Positions 53,789 through 64,000 of a stretch of 64,000 nucleotides of DNA are shown here, one piece after another. The translations under genes were made by a program, and so were the position numbers. Below the pieces are notes generated by a model that saw only the letters and a program-made list of their open reading frames with translations, was not told the origin of the DNA and made no database searches. The DNA comes from Clostridia bacterium (lineage in GTDB: Bacteria; Bacillota; Clostridia; Saccharofermentanales; Saccharofermentanaceae), in NCBI GenBank assembly GCA_024403775.1, contig JAKSRE010000011.1, positions 17,738-81,737 of the forward strand. The letters run 5' to 3'. Position 1 is the first letter of the stretch. Each line of letters opens with the position of its first letter.

Positions 53789-55381
53789 ATGAAAGTAAAA
53801 AACTGGTTGATTGGTTGGTTTGTTTTAACAGCGTTAGCTCTCGTCTTAATAGCGGCGTATGTTTTTAAGGTGGATCCATATTTTCATTTCCATGCTCCGG
53901 ACACAGATACCTATTACTATGTTTTGGATAATCAAAGAAGTCAGAATAACGGTATAAGTAAGAACTTTGAGTATGATGCAATTCTTACTGGAACTTCTAT
54001 GACAGAAAATTTTAAGACTTCTGACATGAATAGAATATTTGGCGTTAATTCGATAAAGGTATCCTATTCTGGTGGTTCATTCAAAGAGATAAATGATAAT
54101 CTTGCCATAGCACTGGAGAATAACTCAGAGGTAAAGTATGTTGTCAGAGGATTGGATCTTTTAAAATTATTCGATGAGAAAGATACCATGAGAACAGATC
54201 TTGGTGAATATCCTACATATCTATATGACAACAATATTTTTAATGACGTTAAGTATATTTATAACAAGGATATTATTTTTGGAAAAGCTTATGCTATGAG
54301 CTGTGCCAGAAACGAAGAAGGTTTTGTTCCAGGAATAACCGCTTTTGATGATTATTCGAGTTGGCAGAAATCATATACTTTTGGTGCAAATGTTGTAATA
54401 CCTGATGGTCTTACCCCTCTTAATCCGGGGGAACCAGTTCATTTAACTGAAGAAGAAAAAGAGTTGATTCATGGAAATATTACCCAGAATGTAACTGATT
54501 TAGCTGATAAATATCCTAATGTTGACTTTTATTATTTCTTCACCCCTTATAGTGCGGTATGGTGGAAAGAATTAGTAGATAGTGGAAGGATTTATGCTCA
54601 AATCGAGGCAGAAGAATATATTATTGAATTAATCCTCGAACATGAAAACATACATTTTTATTCATTCAATAATTGTCCAGAGATTACAGGTGATTTAAAC
54701 AACTATAAAGATCCCAGACACTATGCTGCATGGGTTAATAGTCTGATTCTCAGCTGGATGCATGATGGAAGATGTCTGATGACCAAGGATAATTACAAGG
54801 ATTATATTAATTCAACTTTGTCCTTATATCTAACATTCGATTACGACAGTTTAAATGGACAGGTCGATTTCCGTAATGACTACTATTCTGCTGCAATTTA
54901 TAATTATGAGATAACTAAGACTGCTCCTGAGGATCTTATTACTAGTGAGAATTGCTATAGAGAACTTTATTCAGCTGAGATAGTTGAGGAACAGTATCAG
55001 GGGGCTTTAGGTATTCAGTGTAATGGATGTCTTAAGCGTGATGCTAATAGTGATGAAAGCGTAAAAGATTATATTATTAGTAATGAATTTGTGGGTGCAA
55101 AAATCAGGGTGGATGACATTGGCCTTCATAAATATCTTGTTTTCTATTGCCGTAAGATTGAAGATAACGGTCAGCCATCTGTTTATATTCTGGATGATAA
55201 TGGCGAAACTGTTTTTGAATTAGTTCAAAATTATCAGGATTTGGATACCCACTGGTATCAGTATGTTGTTGATTTATCAGATATAGATGGTGGAATAACA
55301 ATTTACCTGAATGGTGGATATGTTGATAACACTGGAAGTTCAGATTCGGTTTACGTTTTTAGTAATATAGTATTGTATTGA
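53789..55381 (+). CDS. SGNH-hydrolase-like partner of the MBOAT acyltransferase (AlgJ/AlgX-like), with C-terminal extension
   Basis: 530 residues. One N-terminal membrane anchor (about 5-27). The SGNH-like domain (about 30-350) has a Ser in ILTGTSMTENF and the Asp-x-x-His pair in KDPRHYA near its end. The final 150 residues look like a separate beta-rich domain, longer than in simple AlgJ-like proteins and possibly sugar-binding. With the MBOAT protein it should acylate a surface polysaccharide; the acceptor is unknown. Confidence 0.78.
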   Translation: MKVKNWLIGWFVLTALALVLIAAYVFKVDPYFHFHAPDTDTYYYVLDNQRSQNNGISKNFEYDAILTGTSMTENFKTSDMNRIFGVNSIKVSYSGGSFKEINDNLAIALENNSEVKYVVRGLDLLKLFDEKDTMRTDLGEYPTYLYDNNIFNDVKYIYNKDIIFGKAYAMSCARNEEGFVPGITAFDDYSSWQKSYTFGANVVIPDGLTPLNPGEPVHLTEEEKELIHGNITQNVTDLADKYPNVDFYYFFTPYSAVWWKELVDSGRIYAQIEAEEYIIELILEHENIHFYSFNNCPEITGDLNNYKDPRHYAAWVNSLILSWMHDGRCLMTKDNYKDYINSTLSLYLTFDYDSLNGQVDFRNDYYSAAIYNYEITKTAPEDLITSENCYRELYSAEIVEEQYQGALGIQCNGCLKRDANSDESVKDYIISNEFVGAKIRVDDIGLHKYLVFYCRKIEDNGQPSVYILDDNGETVFELVQNYQDLDTHWYQYVVDLSDIDGGITIYLNGGYVDNTGSSDSVYVFSNIVLY

Positions 55382-55388
55382 TTTGATT

Positions 55389-55417
55389 GATGGTCGAGTA
55401 ATTCGGCCATCTTTTTT
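55389..55417 (+). terminator. Rho-independent terminator
   Basis: GATGGTCGA (55389-55397) pairs with TCGGCCATC (55403-55411), with one wobble pair, then TTTTTT. It separates the acyltransferase pair from the rpoB promoter. Confidence 0.92.
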
Positions 55418-55438
55418 GCCCATTTTCGAAAATGGATG

Positions 55439-55467
55439 TTGACAAGCACAAAATTTATATCTATAAT
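55439..55467 (+). promoter_or_regulatory. Consensus sigma-A promoter of rpoBC
   Basis: TTGACA (55439-55444), exactly 17 bp, TATAAT (55462-55467): a perfect match, as expected for a highly expressed housekeeping operon. Confidence 0.95.
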
Positions 55468-55641
55468 ACAAAAATCTGTCAGTGTGCATAGGGGCATTAT
55501 GCCCTTTTGACTTGACTAAAATGGAAAAGTGTGGTATGGATTGCCGCGGCACCTCAAAAGGCCAAGGCAGGTTATACTGTGTTTTTCCCAAAGCGAAGGC
55601 CGCTGGAGTTATCCAAAGCTATAAATAAGAGGTGATAAGTA
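55468..55641 (+). promoter_or_regulatory. rpoB leader with early hairpin
   Basis: The predicted transcript has a leader of roughly 165 nt. GGGCA (55492-55496) and TGCCC (55500-55504) form a tight hairpin followed by TTTT only about 20 nt after the expected start; GCATA/TATGC can extend or compete with it. A GAGGTGA ribosome site precedes the ATG. The rest is GC-richer than normal intergenic DNA here and may fold further. Confidence 0.5.
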
Positions 55642-58600
55642 ATGGTTCATTCCATCAAGCAAGGCAAGACTGAGCGTATGTCTTATTCTCGTATCGACGA
55701 GAAAATTGATTTACCTAACCTCATCGAGATTCAGACCAATTCATACAAGTGGTTTATGAATGAAGGTATGAAGCAGATTTTCGATGAAGTATCTCCTATT
55801 ACAGATTCACAGGGAATTTGGCAGATTTATTTCCTTGATAAGGAATTTAATCCTGAAGAGCCTGTATGTGATTTGGACGAGTGTAGAGAGAAGGATAGCA
55901 ATTATGCTGCTCCTTTGAAGCTTTTACTCCGTTTACGTAATACAGAGACTGGTGAAGTAAAGGATCAGACCGCTTATGTCGGTGAGTTCCCAATTATGAC
56001 AGATCACGGCACATTCGTTATTAACGGTGCTGAGCGTGTTGTTATTTCTCAGATTGTAAGATCACCGGGAGCTTATTTTGGTAAGGAATACGGTAAATTA
56101 GACGCGACTTTATATACTTCACAGATTATCCCAAACCGTGGTGCATGGTTGGAGCTTGAAGAGGATGAGAACGGTGTAATCAGCGTTCGTGTTGATCGTA
56201 CACGTAAATTCCCACTCACAATTTTCCTCCGTGCTTTGGGTATTGATACAAATGAGAAGATTCTTGAGATGTTTGGTGACGAGGCTTGTCTCCAGGCAAC
56301 AATGGCTAAGGATTCATGCACTGGTCGTGATGATTCCCTCGCTGAGTTCTACAAGAAGGTTCGTCCAGGTGAGCCAGCAAGTAAGGAAGCTGCTACAGCT
56401 CATCTTAATAATCTCTTCTTCGATCCAAGACGTTATGATCTTGCAAGAGTAGGTATTTATAAGCTCAATCAGAAGCTTAGCCTTGCTGCAAGAATCAGAG
56501 GCCACAAGGCTGCTCAGGACGTTGTTACAGTAGATGGTGAGCTTATCTGTAAGAAGGATACAATCATTGATAAGGATATGGCTCGTGATATCGAAGAAGC
56601 TGGTATCAGTTCATGTGCTGTTTACCCAATCGTTAAGAAGGGTGATACAGTTATCGTTTCTGAGGATTCACACATCGTTATTGGTAACGGTCGTGTAGAT
56701 TGTGATAAGTTCATTAGAAACAGCTTCAAGGCTTCAGAGCTTAAGGGCTTTGATATTACTGAGACTAAGGTTAACGAGAGAGTTCGTGCTGAGGTTCTCC
56801 GTGAGATCATCGCTGATGTTCGTGAGAATTATGACAAGTCAGAGTATGTTGAGCAACTCACAAGACAGCTCAATAACCGCGTTACAGAGCTCATGCCTAA
56901 GAACCTCGTTCTTGCTGATATCGTAGCTATGGTTTCTTACTATATCGGATTGAGATTCGATATTGGTACTCTTGATAATATCGACCATTTGGGTAACAGA
57001 CGTATCAGATCTGTTGGTGAGCTTCTCCAGAGCTCAATGAGACAGGGTATGGCTCGTCTTGAGAAGAATGTTCGTGAGAGAATTGCTCAGATTGATGATA
57101 ACGAGGCTGAGAAGGTTACAGCAACTTCACTTGTTAATACAAGACCTTTGAGTGCTTCATTCCGTGAGTTCTTTGGTTCTTCACAGCTTTCACAGTTTGG
57201 TGACCAGCAGAACCCATTGGCTGAGCTTACACATAAGAGAAGACTTTCTGCATTGGGACCTGGTGGTCTCTCAAGAGATCGTGCTTCATTCGAAGTTCGA
57301 GATGTTCACTCATCACACTATGGTCGTATGTGTCCTATCGAGACACCTGAAGGACCTAACATCGGACTTATTACTTCACTTGCAACATATGCACGTGTTA
57401 ATAATTATGGCTTCATCGAGACTCCATATCGTAAGTACGACAAGGAGAACGGTGTAGTTACAGACGAAGTTGTTTACATGACAGCTGATAAGGAGGATAC
57501 ATTCAATATCGCTCAGGCTAATGAGCCATTGGATGAGAACGGACACTTCATCTCAAAGAAGATTGTATGTCGTCACGTTGATCAGTTCCTTGAGCTTGAC
57601 CCATCAAAGGTTGACTACATGGACGTATCTCCTAAGCAGCTCGTATCAGTATCAACAAGCCTTATCCCATTCCTTGGTAACGACGATGCTAACCGTGCTC
57701 TCATGGGTTCAAACATGCAGCGTCAGGCAGTTCCACTTATCAAGGCTGAGTCACCTATCATCGGTACAGGTATGGAGTACCGTGCTGCCAAGGACTCAGG
57801 TGTATGTGCTGTTGCTAAGCATTCTGGTGTAGTTACACGTGTTACTGCTCAGCTCATCGAGATTACTCGTGAGGATGGCGTAGTAGACAGCTACAAGCTC
57901 GCTAAGTATCAGAGATCTAACCAGAGTAACTGTATTAACCAGCGTCCAATCGTTGCTATTGGCGAAGAGGTTAAGGCTGGCGATGTTATCGCTGACGGTC
58001 CTTCTACAGATAAGGGTGAGCTTGCTCTTGGTAAGAACGTTCTCATCGGCTTCATGACATGGGAAGGTTATAACTACGAGGACGCCGTTCTTATCAATGA
58101 GCGTATCGTAAGAGATGATGTTTATACATCTATTCATATTGAGGAATACGAGTGTGAGGCTCGTGATACAAAACTCGGTGCTGAAGAGATTACTCGTGAG
58201 GTTCCAAACGTAGGTGATGATGCACTTGCTAACCTTGACGAGAACGGTATTATCCGTGTTGGTGCTGAGGTTAAGGCTGGCGACATTCTTGTTGGTAAGG
58301 TATCACCTAAGGGTGAGACAGACCTCTCTAACGAGGACAGACTCTATCGTGCAATCTTCGGTGAGAAGGCTCACGAAGTTAGAGATACATCACTCCATGT
58401 ACCACATGGTGAGTCAGGTGTAGTTGTTGCTGTTGACAAGTTTGATAAGTCAAACAATCCAAATCTTAAGAGTTCTGTACACCAGATGGTTCGTGTATAT
58501 ATCGCTCAGAAGAGAAAGCTCTCTGTAGGTGATAAGATGGCTGGTCGTCACGGAAATAAGGGTGTTGTATCAAGAATTCTTCCTGAGGAGGATATGCCAT

Positions 58601-59382
58601 TCCTTCCAGATGGTACAACTCTTGATATCGTACTTAACCCATTGGGCGTTCCTTCCCGAATGAACATCGGTCAGCTCCTCGAGGTACACCTTGGACGTGC
58701 TGCACGTGCTCTTAACTGGAAGGTTGCAACTCCTGTATTTGATGGTGCTAACGAGAATGATATTTTCGAGGCTTTCCAGATGGCAGGTATCGACCACGAT
58801 GGTAAGACAATCCTTTACGATGGACGTACAGGTGAGCAGTTCGAGAACAGAATCACAGTAGGTGTTATGTACTACTTGAAGCTCCATCACCTTGTTGATG
58901 ATAAGATGCATGCTCGTTCTACTGGACCTTACTCAATCGTTACACAGCAGCCACTCGGTGGTAAAGCTCAGTTCGGTGGACAGAGATTCGGAGAGATGGA
59001 GGTTTGGGCTCTTGAGGCTTACGGTGCTGCGCACACACTTCAGGAGATTCTTACAGTTAAGTCCGACGATATCGAAGGTCGTGCTAAGACATACGATGCT
59101 ATTATTCGTGGTAACAACGTTCCTGCTTCAGGTATCCCTGAGTCATTCAACGTTCTTGTAAACGAGCTTAAGGCTTTGGCATTGGATGTTGAGCTTATTA
59201 CAGACAACAATACAAATGAGCTTACTCGCTCAGAAGATGATGGAATCGCTGAGATGGACGAAGCAACACGTCGTTCTTTCGAGGAAGAGGTTTCTGAGGA
59301 AGAGTTGTTGGCTGCAGGCTATGTAGAGGCTGATGCGAACGGTAACGTTCTTGAAGATGATTCAGTTAGTTTTGACGAGTAA
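55642..59382 (+). CDS. rpoB: RNA polymerase beta subunit
   Basis: 1246 residues, full length. The rifampicin-binding region [16 protein letters not shown] and [20 protein letters not shown] is intact; the residues equivalent to E. coli Asp516, His526 and Ser531 are retained, so no classical rifampicin-resistance change is visible. The C-terminal [18 protein letters not shown] and [20 protein letters not shown] segments contact RpoC. The acidic tail after residue 1190 is typical of Firmicutes. It is preceded by surface-acylation genes rather than the frequent rplJ-rplL neighbours. Confidence 0.99.
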   Translation: MVHSIKQGKTERMSYSRIDEKIDLPNLIEIQTNSYKWFMNEGMKQIFDEVSPITDSQGIWQIYFLDKEFNPEEPVCDLDECREKDSNYAAPLKLLLRLRNTETGEVKDQTAYVGEFPIMTDHGTFVINGAERVVISQIVRSPGAYFGKEYGKLDATLYTSQIIPNRGAWLELEEDENGVISVRVDRTRKFPLTIFLRALGIDTNEKILEMFGDEACLQATMAKDSCTGRDDSLAEFYKKVRPGEPASKEAATAHLNNLFFDPRRYDLARVGIYKLNQKLSLAARIRGHKAAQDVVTVDGELICKKDTIIDKDMARDIEEAGISSCAVYPIVKKGDTVIVSEDSHIVIGNGRVDCDKFIRNSFKASELKGFDITETKVNERVRAEVLREIIADVRENYDKSEYVEQLTRQLNNRVTELMPKNLVLADIVAMVSYYIGLRFDIGTLDNIDHLGNRRIRSVGELLQSSMRQGMARLEKNVRERIAQIDDNEAEKVTATSLVNTRPLSASFREFFGSSQLSQFGDQQNPLAELTHKRRLSALGPGGLSRDRASFEVRDVHSSHYGRMCPIETPEGPNIGLITSLATYARVNNYGFIETPYRKYDKENGVVTDEVVYMTADKEDTFNIAQANEPLDENGHFISKKIVCRHVDQFLELDPSKVDYMDVSPKQLVSVSTSLIPFLGNDDANRALMGSNMQRQAVPLIKAESPIIGTGMEYRAAKDSGVCAVAKHSGVVTRVTAQLIEITREDGVVDSYKLAKYQRSNQSNCINQRPIVAIGEEVKAGDVIADGPSTDKGELALGKNVLIGFMTWEGYNYEDAVLINERIVRDDVYTSIHIEEYECEARDTKLGAEEITREVPNVGDDALANLDENGIIRVGAEVKAGDILVGKVSPKGETDLSNEDRLYRAIFGEKAHEVRDTSLHVPHGESGVVVAVDKFDKSNNPNLKSSVHQMVRVYIAQKRKLSVGDKMAGRHGNKGVVSRILPEEDMPFLPDGTTLDIVLNPLGVPSRMNIGQLLEVHLGRAARALNWKVATPVFDGANENDIFEAFQMAGIDHDGKTILYDGRTGEQFENRITVGVMYYLKLHHLVDDKMHARSTGPYSIVTQQPLGGKAQFGGQRFGEMEVWALEAYGAAHTLQEILTVKSDDIEGRAKTYDAIIRGNNVPASGIPESFNVLVNELKALALDVELITDNNTNELTRSEDDGIAEMDEATRRSFEEEVSEEELLAAGYVEADANGNVLEDDSVSFDE

Positions 59383-59428
59383 TCGTAAAAATTAGTATCA
59401 GTCACTAAGTTGTAGTATTGGATAATTC

Positions 59429-59470
59429 ATTTCTGCCGGTTTGTTCAACCGGAATAGACCGGGTAGAAAT
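59429..59470 (+). other. Structured RNA element between rpoB and rpoC
   Basis: ATTTCTGCC (59429-59437) can pair with GGTAGAAAT (59462-59470) with one wobble pair, enclosing a smaller GGTT/AACC hairpin (59438-59450). It sits mid-way in the 167-bp intergenic gap. No T-tail follows, so it is not a terminator. It could be an RNA processing or stability site. Confidence 0.5.
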
Positions 59471-59549
59471 GTTACTTGTAATAGAAGGGTAGTGCTTCGA
59501 CGTATAGAGAAATGAACGAGGCAAACCCAGGGAAGGAGATTTCATAACC

Positions 59550-62500
59550 ATGTATGAATCAAATCATCTTGCATCAATAGGAATCAAGCTTGCTTCACCA
59601 GAGAAGATTAAAGAGTGGTCTCATGGTGAGGTTAAGAAGCCTGAAACTATAAATTATCGTACACAGAAGCCTGAAGTTGACGGTCTTTTCTGTGAGAAGA
59701 TCTTTGGACCTACAAAGTCATGGGAATGTCATTGTGGTAAGTATAAGAAGATTCGTTATAAGGGCATGATTTGTGACAAGTGCGGCGTTGAGGTAACAAA
59801 GAATACTGTTCGTCGTGAGAGAATGGGTCACATTGAACTTGCTACTCCTATTTCACATATCTGGTATTTCAGAGGTGTTCCAAGCCGTATGAGCTTGCTC
59901 CTTGATGTACCACCTAAGACATTGGAGAGAGTTCTCTATTATGCTGCATATATTGTAATTGATCCAGGCGAGACTGAGCTCGTTAAGCTTCAGATTCTCG
60001 AAGAGGGTGAATATAGAGAGATGGTATCTAAGTACGGTTCTAAGGCATTCGATGCTAGAATGGGTGCTGAGGCTATCAAGATTTTGCTCGAGCAGGTAGA
60101 TATCGACTCATTGGCTGAAGAGCTCAATGAGGCACGTGCTAATTCTTCAGGACAGAAGAGAGCTCGTATCATCAAGAGACTCGAGGTTGTTGAAGCATTC
60201 AAGAACTCAGGCAACAAGCCAGAGTGGATGGTTCTCACAGTACTCCCAGTACTTCCACCTGAGATTCGTCCAATGGTACCACTTGATGGTGGTCGTTATG
60301 CTACTTCAGATCTTAATGATCTTTATAGAAGAGTAATTAACCGTAATAACAGACTTAGAAAGCTCAACGAGATTAAGGCTCCTGAGATTATTAAGCGTAA
60401 CGAGAAGAGAATGCTCCAGGAAGCAGTAGATGCTCTTATCGATAATGGTCGTCGTGGTCGTGCAGTAACAGGTTCAACATCTGCTACATCAAACAGATCA
60501 CTTAAGTCACTTACAGATATGCTCAAGGGTAAGCAGGGACGTTTCCGTCAGAACCTCCTTGGTAAGCGTGTTGACTATTCAGGACGTTCAGTTATCGTAG
60601 TAGGACCTACACTTAAGATTTATCAGTGTGGTCTTCCTAAGGAGATGGCTCTCGAGCTCTTCAAACCATTCGTAATTAAGAGACTCATCGAATTAGGTGA
60701 GACTCCAAACATGAAGACAGGTCGTCGTCTTGTAGAGAGATCAAGCCCTAAGGTATGGGCAGTATTGGAGGAGATCATTAAGGATCATCCTGTAATGCTT
60801 AACCGTGCTCCTACACTCCACAGACTTGGTATTCAGGCATTCGAGCCAGTACTCGTTGAAGGTCGTGCTATTAAGCTCCACCCACTCGTATGTACAGCTT
60901 TTAACGCTGACTTCGATGGTGACCAGATGGCTGTTCACGTACCACTTTCTGCAGAGGCACAGGCAGAGGCTAGATTCCTTATGCTCTCATCAAATAACTT
61001 GCTCAAGCCTCAGGATGGTAAGCCAGTTACAGTTCCTACACAGGATATGATTCTTGGTTGTTATTACCTTACACAGGAGCGTAAGGGCGTTAAGGGTGAG
61101 GGAATGGTATTCTCATCACTTGATGAAGCATCTATGGCTTATGACGACCACCACATTACACTTCAGTCAAAGGTATACATCCGTGTAAGCCGTGAAGTTA
61201 ATGGTGAGATGAAGACAGGTATCGTACATGCTACATACGGAAGATTCATCTTCAATGAGATTATTCCTCAGGATCTTGGTTATGTTGATCGTACTATCCC
61301 AGGAAATGAGCTCGTTCTCGAGTGTGATTTCCAGATGGGTAAGAAGAAGATTGGTGAGCTCATCGCTAAGTGTATCGATGTACACGGTGCTGGTCTTACA
61401 GCAGTTCTTCTCGATAATATCAAGGCACTTGGTTACAAGTATTCAACACGTGGTGGTATCTCAATCGGTATCGAGGACATGACAGTTCCAGATATCAAGG
61501 AGAAGATGATTCACGAAGCTGAAGAGCAGGTTGATATTGTTACTAAGAAGTATCAGCGTGGTTTCCTCAATGAGGATGGACGTTATAAGGCTGTAGTAAA
61601 TATCTGGACTTCAACAACAGACCAGATTACAGATGCCCTTAAGAAGAGTCTTGATCCATACAACCCAATCTTCATGATGTCAGATTCTGGTGCCCGTGGT
61701 AACATTAACCAGATTAAGCAGCTCGCTGGTATGCGTGGTAACATGGCTGATACATCAGGTAAGACAATCGAAATTCCTATCAAGTCTAACCTCCGTGAAG
61801 GTATGAACGTATTAGAGTTCTTTATTTCTTCACACGGTGCTCGTAAGGCCCTCTCTGATACAGCTCTTAAGACAGCTGACTCTGGTTACCTTACACGTCG
61901 TCTCGTTGATGTTGCTCAGGAAGTTATCATCAGTGAAGAAGATTGTGGAACAGACGATTTCACATGGGTTAAGAAGATTGAGATTAAGGCTAATAAGAAG
62001 AGTGAAGTTATCAAGTCATTGGCTGAGAGACTTACTGGTCGTTATGCAGCTGAGGACTTCGAGGATCCAGAGACACACGAGATTCTTATCAAGCGTAATG
62101 ATCTCATTACAATTGATGTAGCTAAGAAAATCGAGGCAACAGGTGTTGCTAAGGTTAAGATCAGATCAGCATTTGACTGCTGCTCACGTCACGGTATCTG
62201 TTCTAAGTGTTATGGTATTAACCTTGCTACAGGTCTCCCAACAACAGGTGGTGAGGCAGTAGGTATCATGGCTGCTCAGTCAATCGGTGAGCCTGGTACA
62301 CAGCTTACAATGAGAACCTTCCATACTGGTGGTATCGCATCAGGTGAAGATATTACACAGGGTCTTCCACGAGTTGAGGAGCTCTTCGAGGCTAGAAAGC
62401 CTAAGGGAGAAGCTATCATCTCTGAGATCGATGGTACAGTTAGAATCGAAGAGGATGCTAAGGGTATTCGTGAGATTATCGTTACACCTACATCTACTGA

Positions 62501-63236
62501 GCCAATCTACGATGAGGATGGCGAGATTATCACAGAGTGCCGTTACAAGGTACCTTTGTCTGCAACACTCAAGGTTGATACTGGTGCAGTTGTTGAGGCA
62601 GCTCAGCAGCTCACAGATGGTACAGTTAACCCATCTGACATCATGAAGATCAAGGGTGTACGTGGCGTTCAGAAGTACGTTGTTGAAGAGGTTATCAAGG
62701 TATATAACAACGGAGGTGTTGCTATCAACGATAAGCACATCGAAGTTATCACTCGTCAGATGATGAGAAGAATCCGTATCGAGGATCCAGGTGATACTAA
62801 CCTCATGACAGGTAGCACAGTTGATATGTTTGACTTCGAGAAGGCAAACAAAGAGGCAGAAGAGAATGGACTTCGTCCTGCATTCGGTAAGAGACAGCTC
62901 CTTGGTATTACAAAGGCTTCTCTTGCAACAGACTCTTTCCTCTCAGCTGCATCATTCCAGGAGACAGCTCGTGTACTTACAGACGCTGCTGTTAAGGGTA
63001 AGGTTGACCCACTTATCGGTCTCAAGGAGAACGTTATCATCGGTTCAATCATCCCAGCTGGTACAGGTGTTAAGAGATATAGCGATATCACAGCTGTTCC
63101 TGCTCTCAAGGAGAACTACGAGATTATCACTGGTAAGGAGTATGATCCAATGGCAGAGGATGCTCAGGATTATAACAACGCTTACTACAATTCAATCGTA
63201 GACGCTGAGGCTATTGAGGAACTCGATAATTATTAA
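59550..63236 (+). CDS. rpoC: RNA polymerase beta-prime subunit
   Basis: 1228 residues. The N-terminal zinc ribbon has [20 protein letters not shown]; the catalytic magnesium loop is [16 protein letters not shown]; a second zinc site uses [13 protein letters not shown]. The trigger-loop region [21 protein letters not shown] is intact. AAGGAG precedes the ATG. Co-transcribed with rpoB and closed by a strong terminator; rpsL/rpsG do not follow. Confidence 0.99.
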   Translation: MYESNHLASIGIKLASPEKIKEWSHGEVKKPETINYRTQKPEVDGLFCEKIFGPTKSWECHCGKYKKIRYKGMICDKCGVEVTKNTVRRERMGHIELATPISHIWYFRGVPSRMSLLLDVPPKTLERVLYYAAYIVIDPGETELVKLQILEEGEYREMVSKYGSKAFDARMGAEAIKILLEQVDIDSLAEELNEARANSSGQKRARIIKRLEVVEAFKNSGNKPEWMVLTVLPVLPPEIRPMVPLDGGRYATSDLNDLYRRVINRNNRLRKLNEIKAPEIIKRNEKRMLQEAVDALIDNGRRGRAVTGSTSATSNRSLKSLTDMLKGKQGRFRQNLLGKRVDYSGRSVIVVGPTLKIYQCGLPKEMALELFKPFVIKRLIELGETPNMKTGRRLVERSSPKVWAVLEEIIKDHPVMLNRAPTLHRLGIQAFEPVLVEGRAIKLHPLVCTAFNADFDGDQMAVHVPLSAEAQAEARFLMLSSNNLLKPQDGKPVTVPTQDMILGCYYLTQERKGVKGEGMVFSSLDEASMAYDDHHITLQSKVYIRVSREVNGEMKTGIVHATYGRFIFNEIIPQDLGYVDRTIPGNELVLECDFQMGKKKIGELIAKCIDVHGAGLTAVLLDNIKALGYKYSTRGGISIGIEDMTVPDIKEKMIHEAEEQVDIVTKKYQRGFLNEDGRYKAVVNIWTSTTDQITDALKKSLDPYNPIFMMSDSGARGNINQIKQLAGMRGNMADTSGKTIEIPIKSNLREGMNVLEFFISSHGARKALSDTALKTADSGYLTRRLVDVAQEVIISEEDCGTDDFTWVKKIEIKANKKSEVIKSLAERLTGRYAAEDFEDPETHEILIKRNDLITIDVAKKIEATGVAKVKIRSAFDCCSRHGICSKCYGINLATGLPTTGGEAVGIMAAQSIGEPGTQLTMRTFHTGGIASGEDITQGLPRVEELFEARKPKGEAIISEIDGTVRIEEDAKGIREIIVTPTSTEPIYDEDGEIITECRYKVPLSATLKVDTGAVVEAAQQLTDGTVNPSDIMKIKGVRGVQKYVVEEVIKVYNNGGVAINDKHIEVITRQMMRRIRIEDPGDTNLMTGSTVDMFDFEKANKEAEENGLRPAFGKRQLLGITKASLATDSFLSAASFQETARVLTDAAVKGKVDPLIGLKENVIIGSIIPAGTGVKRYSDITAVPALKENYEIITGKEYDPMAEDAQDYNNAYYNSIVDAEAIEELDNY

Positions 63237-63260
63237 TCAGTTTGTTAAGTTGAATATTTA

Positions 63261-63290
63261 CTGCTCTCACATATTGTGGGAGCAGTTTTT
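63261..63290 (+). terminator. Terminator of rpoBC
   Basis: CTGCTCTCAC (63261-63270) pairs with GTGGGAGCAG (63276-63285), with one wobble pair, followed by TTTTT. Confidence 0.95.
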
Positions 63291-63365
63291 ATGAGATAAT
63301 AAGAAGCATATTTGCGAATAACAAGTTGTGTTAAAAAAAGTTAAAAATGTGGATGGGTGAAGAAT

Positions 63366-63971
63366 ATGAATCAAGAGAATAGTAAAAAGCCAATGACAAT
63401 GGAAGAGATACACCAGTCTCAGATGGATATCATTAGATATATCGATAAATTATGTAGAGATAATAACATAAAGTATTCTTTGGCGTATGGCACACTTCTT
63501 GGTGCCATAAGACACAAGGGTTTTATTCCGTGGGATGATGATATGGATATCATGATGGAAAGAGTTGATTATAATAAGTTTCTTGACATAATGAAAAAAG
63601 ATAAATCTGATAGATTTAATGTAATTAATTATGAGAATGCATATTTTCCATGGACCAAGATTTGTGATGGTAATACATATATTATAGAAAAAGATGATTA
63701 TCGAATTCCAAACTATGCATTATGGGTAGACGTTTTCCCTATAGATGAGATGCCAGAACCAAATTCAGAAGAATGTAAAAAGCATCTAAAAAATCTTCAA
63801 ACTATAAAGAACAAAGCAAAATATAGAGCACTTACTTTTGGATTTGCCAGAAAGAAGAGTTTTGTTAAGTGCATAATGATTACCCTTTATAAACTGCCAC
63901 TTCAGTTTTTCTCAATAACTCATTTTGGAAAGAAATGGAATGAAGTGTTTCTTGCCTCGCAAGAGCACTAG
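63366..63971 (+). CDS. LicD-family protein, apparently truncated at the C-terminus
   Basis: 201 residues from ATG 63366 (GGGTGA just upstream; GTG 63357 possible). The LicD core GTLLGAIRHKGFIPWDDDMD and LWVDVFPIDEMP are intact. Family members, such as the one at 38475, run to about 270 residues and end with an LYG-x-Y-x-PP type segment; here a TAG stop comes before that. The stop coincides with the first base of a perfect hairpin at 63971-63991. A frameshift, an insertion point or a shorter family form are all possible. Confidence 0.75.
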   Translation: MNQENSKKPMTMEEIHQSQMDIIRYIDKLCRDNNIKYSLAYGTLLGAIRHKGFIPWDDDMDIMMERVDYNKFLDIMKKDKSDRFNVINYENAYFPWTKICDGNTYIIEKDDYRIPNYALWVDVFPIDEMPEPNSEECKKHLKNLQTIKNKAKYRALTFGFARKKSFVKCIMITLYKLPLQFFSITHFGKKWNEVFLASQEH

Positions 63972-63991
63972 GTGTTCACAGCGTGAACACC
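63971..63991. other. Perfect 9-bp palindrome at the end of the short LicD gene
   Basis: GGTGTTCAC (63971-63979), AGC, GTGAACACC (63983-63991). The arms are perfect and GC-richer than the local DNA, with no T-tail in the remaining 9 bases. One copy only; the window ends before any repeat could be seen. Confidence 0.6.
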
Positions 63992-64000
63992 ACATCAATA

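Noticed and set aside
57160..57360. Rifampicin-resistance changes in rpoB
   Set aside because: Differences from E. coli (for example Gly at the Met515 position) are lineage-type changes; the main resistance positions keep the sensitive residues.

Overview
The window looks like a chromosomal piece from a low-GC, strictly anaerobic Gram-positive bacterium, most likely a Lachnospiraceae member of the Butyrivibrio/Pseudobutyrivibrio type. This is inferred from the oxygen-independent ribonucleotide reductase pair, the 2-iron superoxide reductase, GatCAB, the long RpoB/RpoC, strong Shine-Dalgarno sites, AT-rich intergenic DNA and many short-stem T-tailed terminators. No tRNA, rRNA, transposase, integrase or CRISPR array was found.

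Layout. 1-3.3 kb: end of an unknown gene, a DEDDh exonuclease (-), and a saccharopine-reductase-like gene followed after 5 bp by an OmpR-type response regulator. 4.5-10 kb: Na+/alanine-type symporter (-), then an ABC ATPase, two permeases and a histidine kinase in one operon. 10-16.6 kb: two diguanylate cyclases flanking a secreted DUF4214/L,D-transpeptidase protein. 16.7-27.3 kb: a sugar-nucleotide and glycan cluster (rfbF, rfbG, rfbH, an aldolase-HAD fusion, a ThDP enzyme, an SDR, a GT2 and glf) that reads as a pathway to a CDP-3,6-dideoxy or branched-chain sugar plus galactofuranose. 27.5-33.9 kb: a membrane pseudokinase with extracellular DUF4214 repeats (-), and three membrane-protein genes. 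33.9-37.3 kb: nrdG-nrdD behind two pairs of NrdR boxes, with NrdD carrying a C-terminal redoxin domain. 38.4-45.4 kb: LicD, a flippase, TspO (-), superoxide reductase (-), an XRE/S24-like regulator, a radical-SAM protein, manA and a CBS protein. 45.4-55.4 kb: gatCAB, a CorC/HlyC-type protein, a HAD phosphatase, a SurA-like membrane chaperone and an MBOAT/SGNH acyltransferase pair. 55.4-64 kb: rpoB and rpoC from a consensus promoter, then a shortened LicD gene at the edge.

The most unusual content is non-coding. Three intergenic regions (3462-4308, 11154-12118 inverted, 37387-38281) hold copies of one composite element of about 0.85-0.97 kb. Each is an array of 37-38 bp imperfect palindromes whose starts are almost always exactly 51 bp apart, interrupted by two unique cores. 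Core 1 always leaves a 158-bp start-to-start gap; core 2 leaves 127, 128 or 138 bp. The arms use three words (TTTGTAAAA, TTTAGAAT, TTTATAATT) in separate zones, always in the same order. The cores are only about two-thirds identical, yet the spacings are kept to the base, which suggests a helically phased DNA-binding array or an array of RNA hairpins. I do not recognise this family. A single related unit with a fourth word lies at 14575-14633.

Much of the coding content concerns the cell surface: sugar-nucleotide synthesis, flippase and LicD transferases, O-acylation, peptidoglycan cross-linking, a surface-sensing pseudokinase, and a peptide-type ABC/histidine kinase system. The rest is core information processing and anaerobic redox housekeeping.
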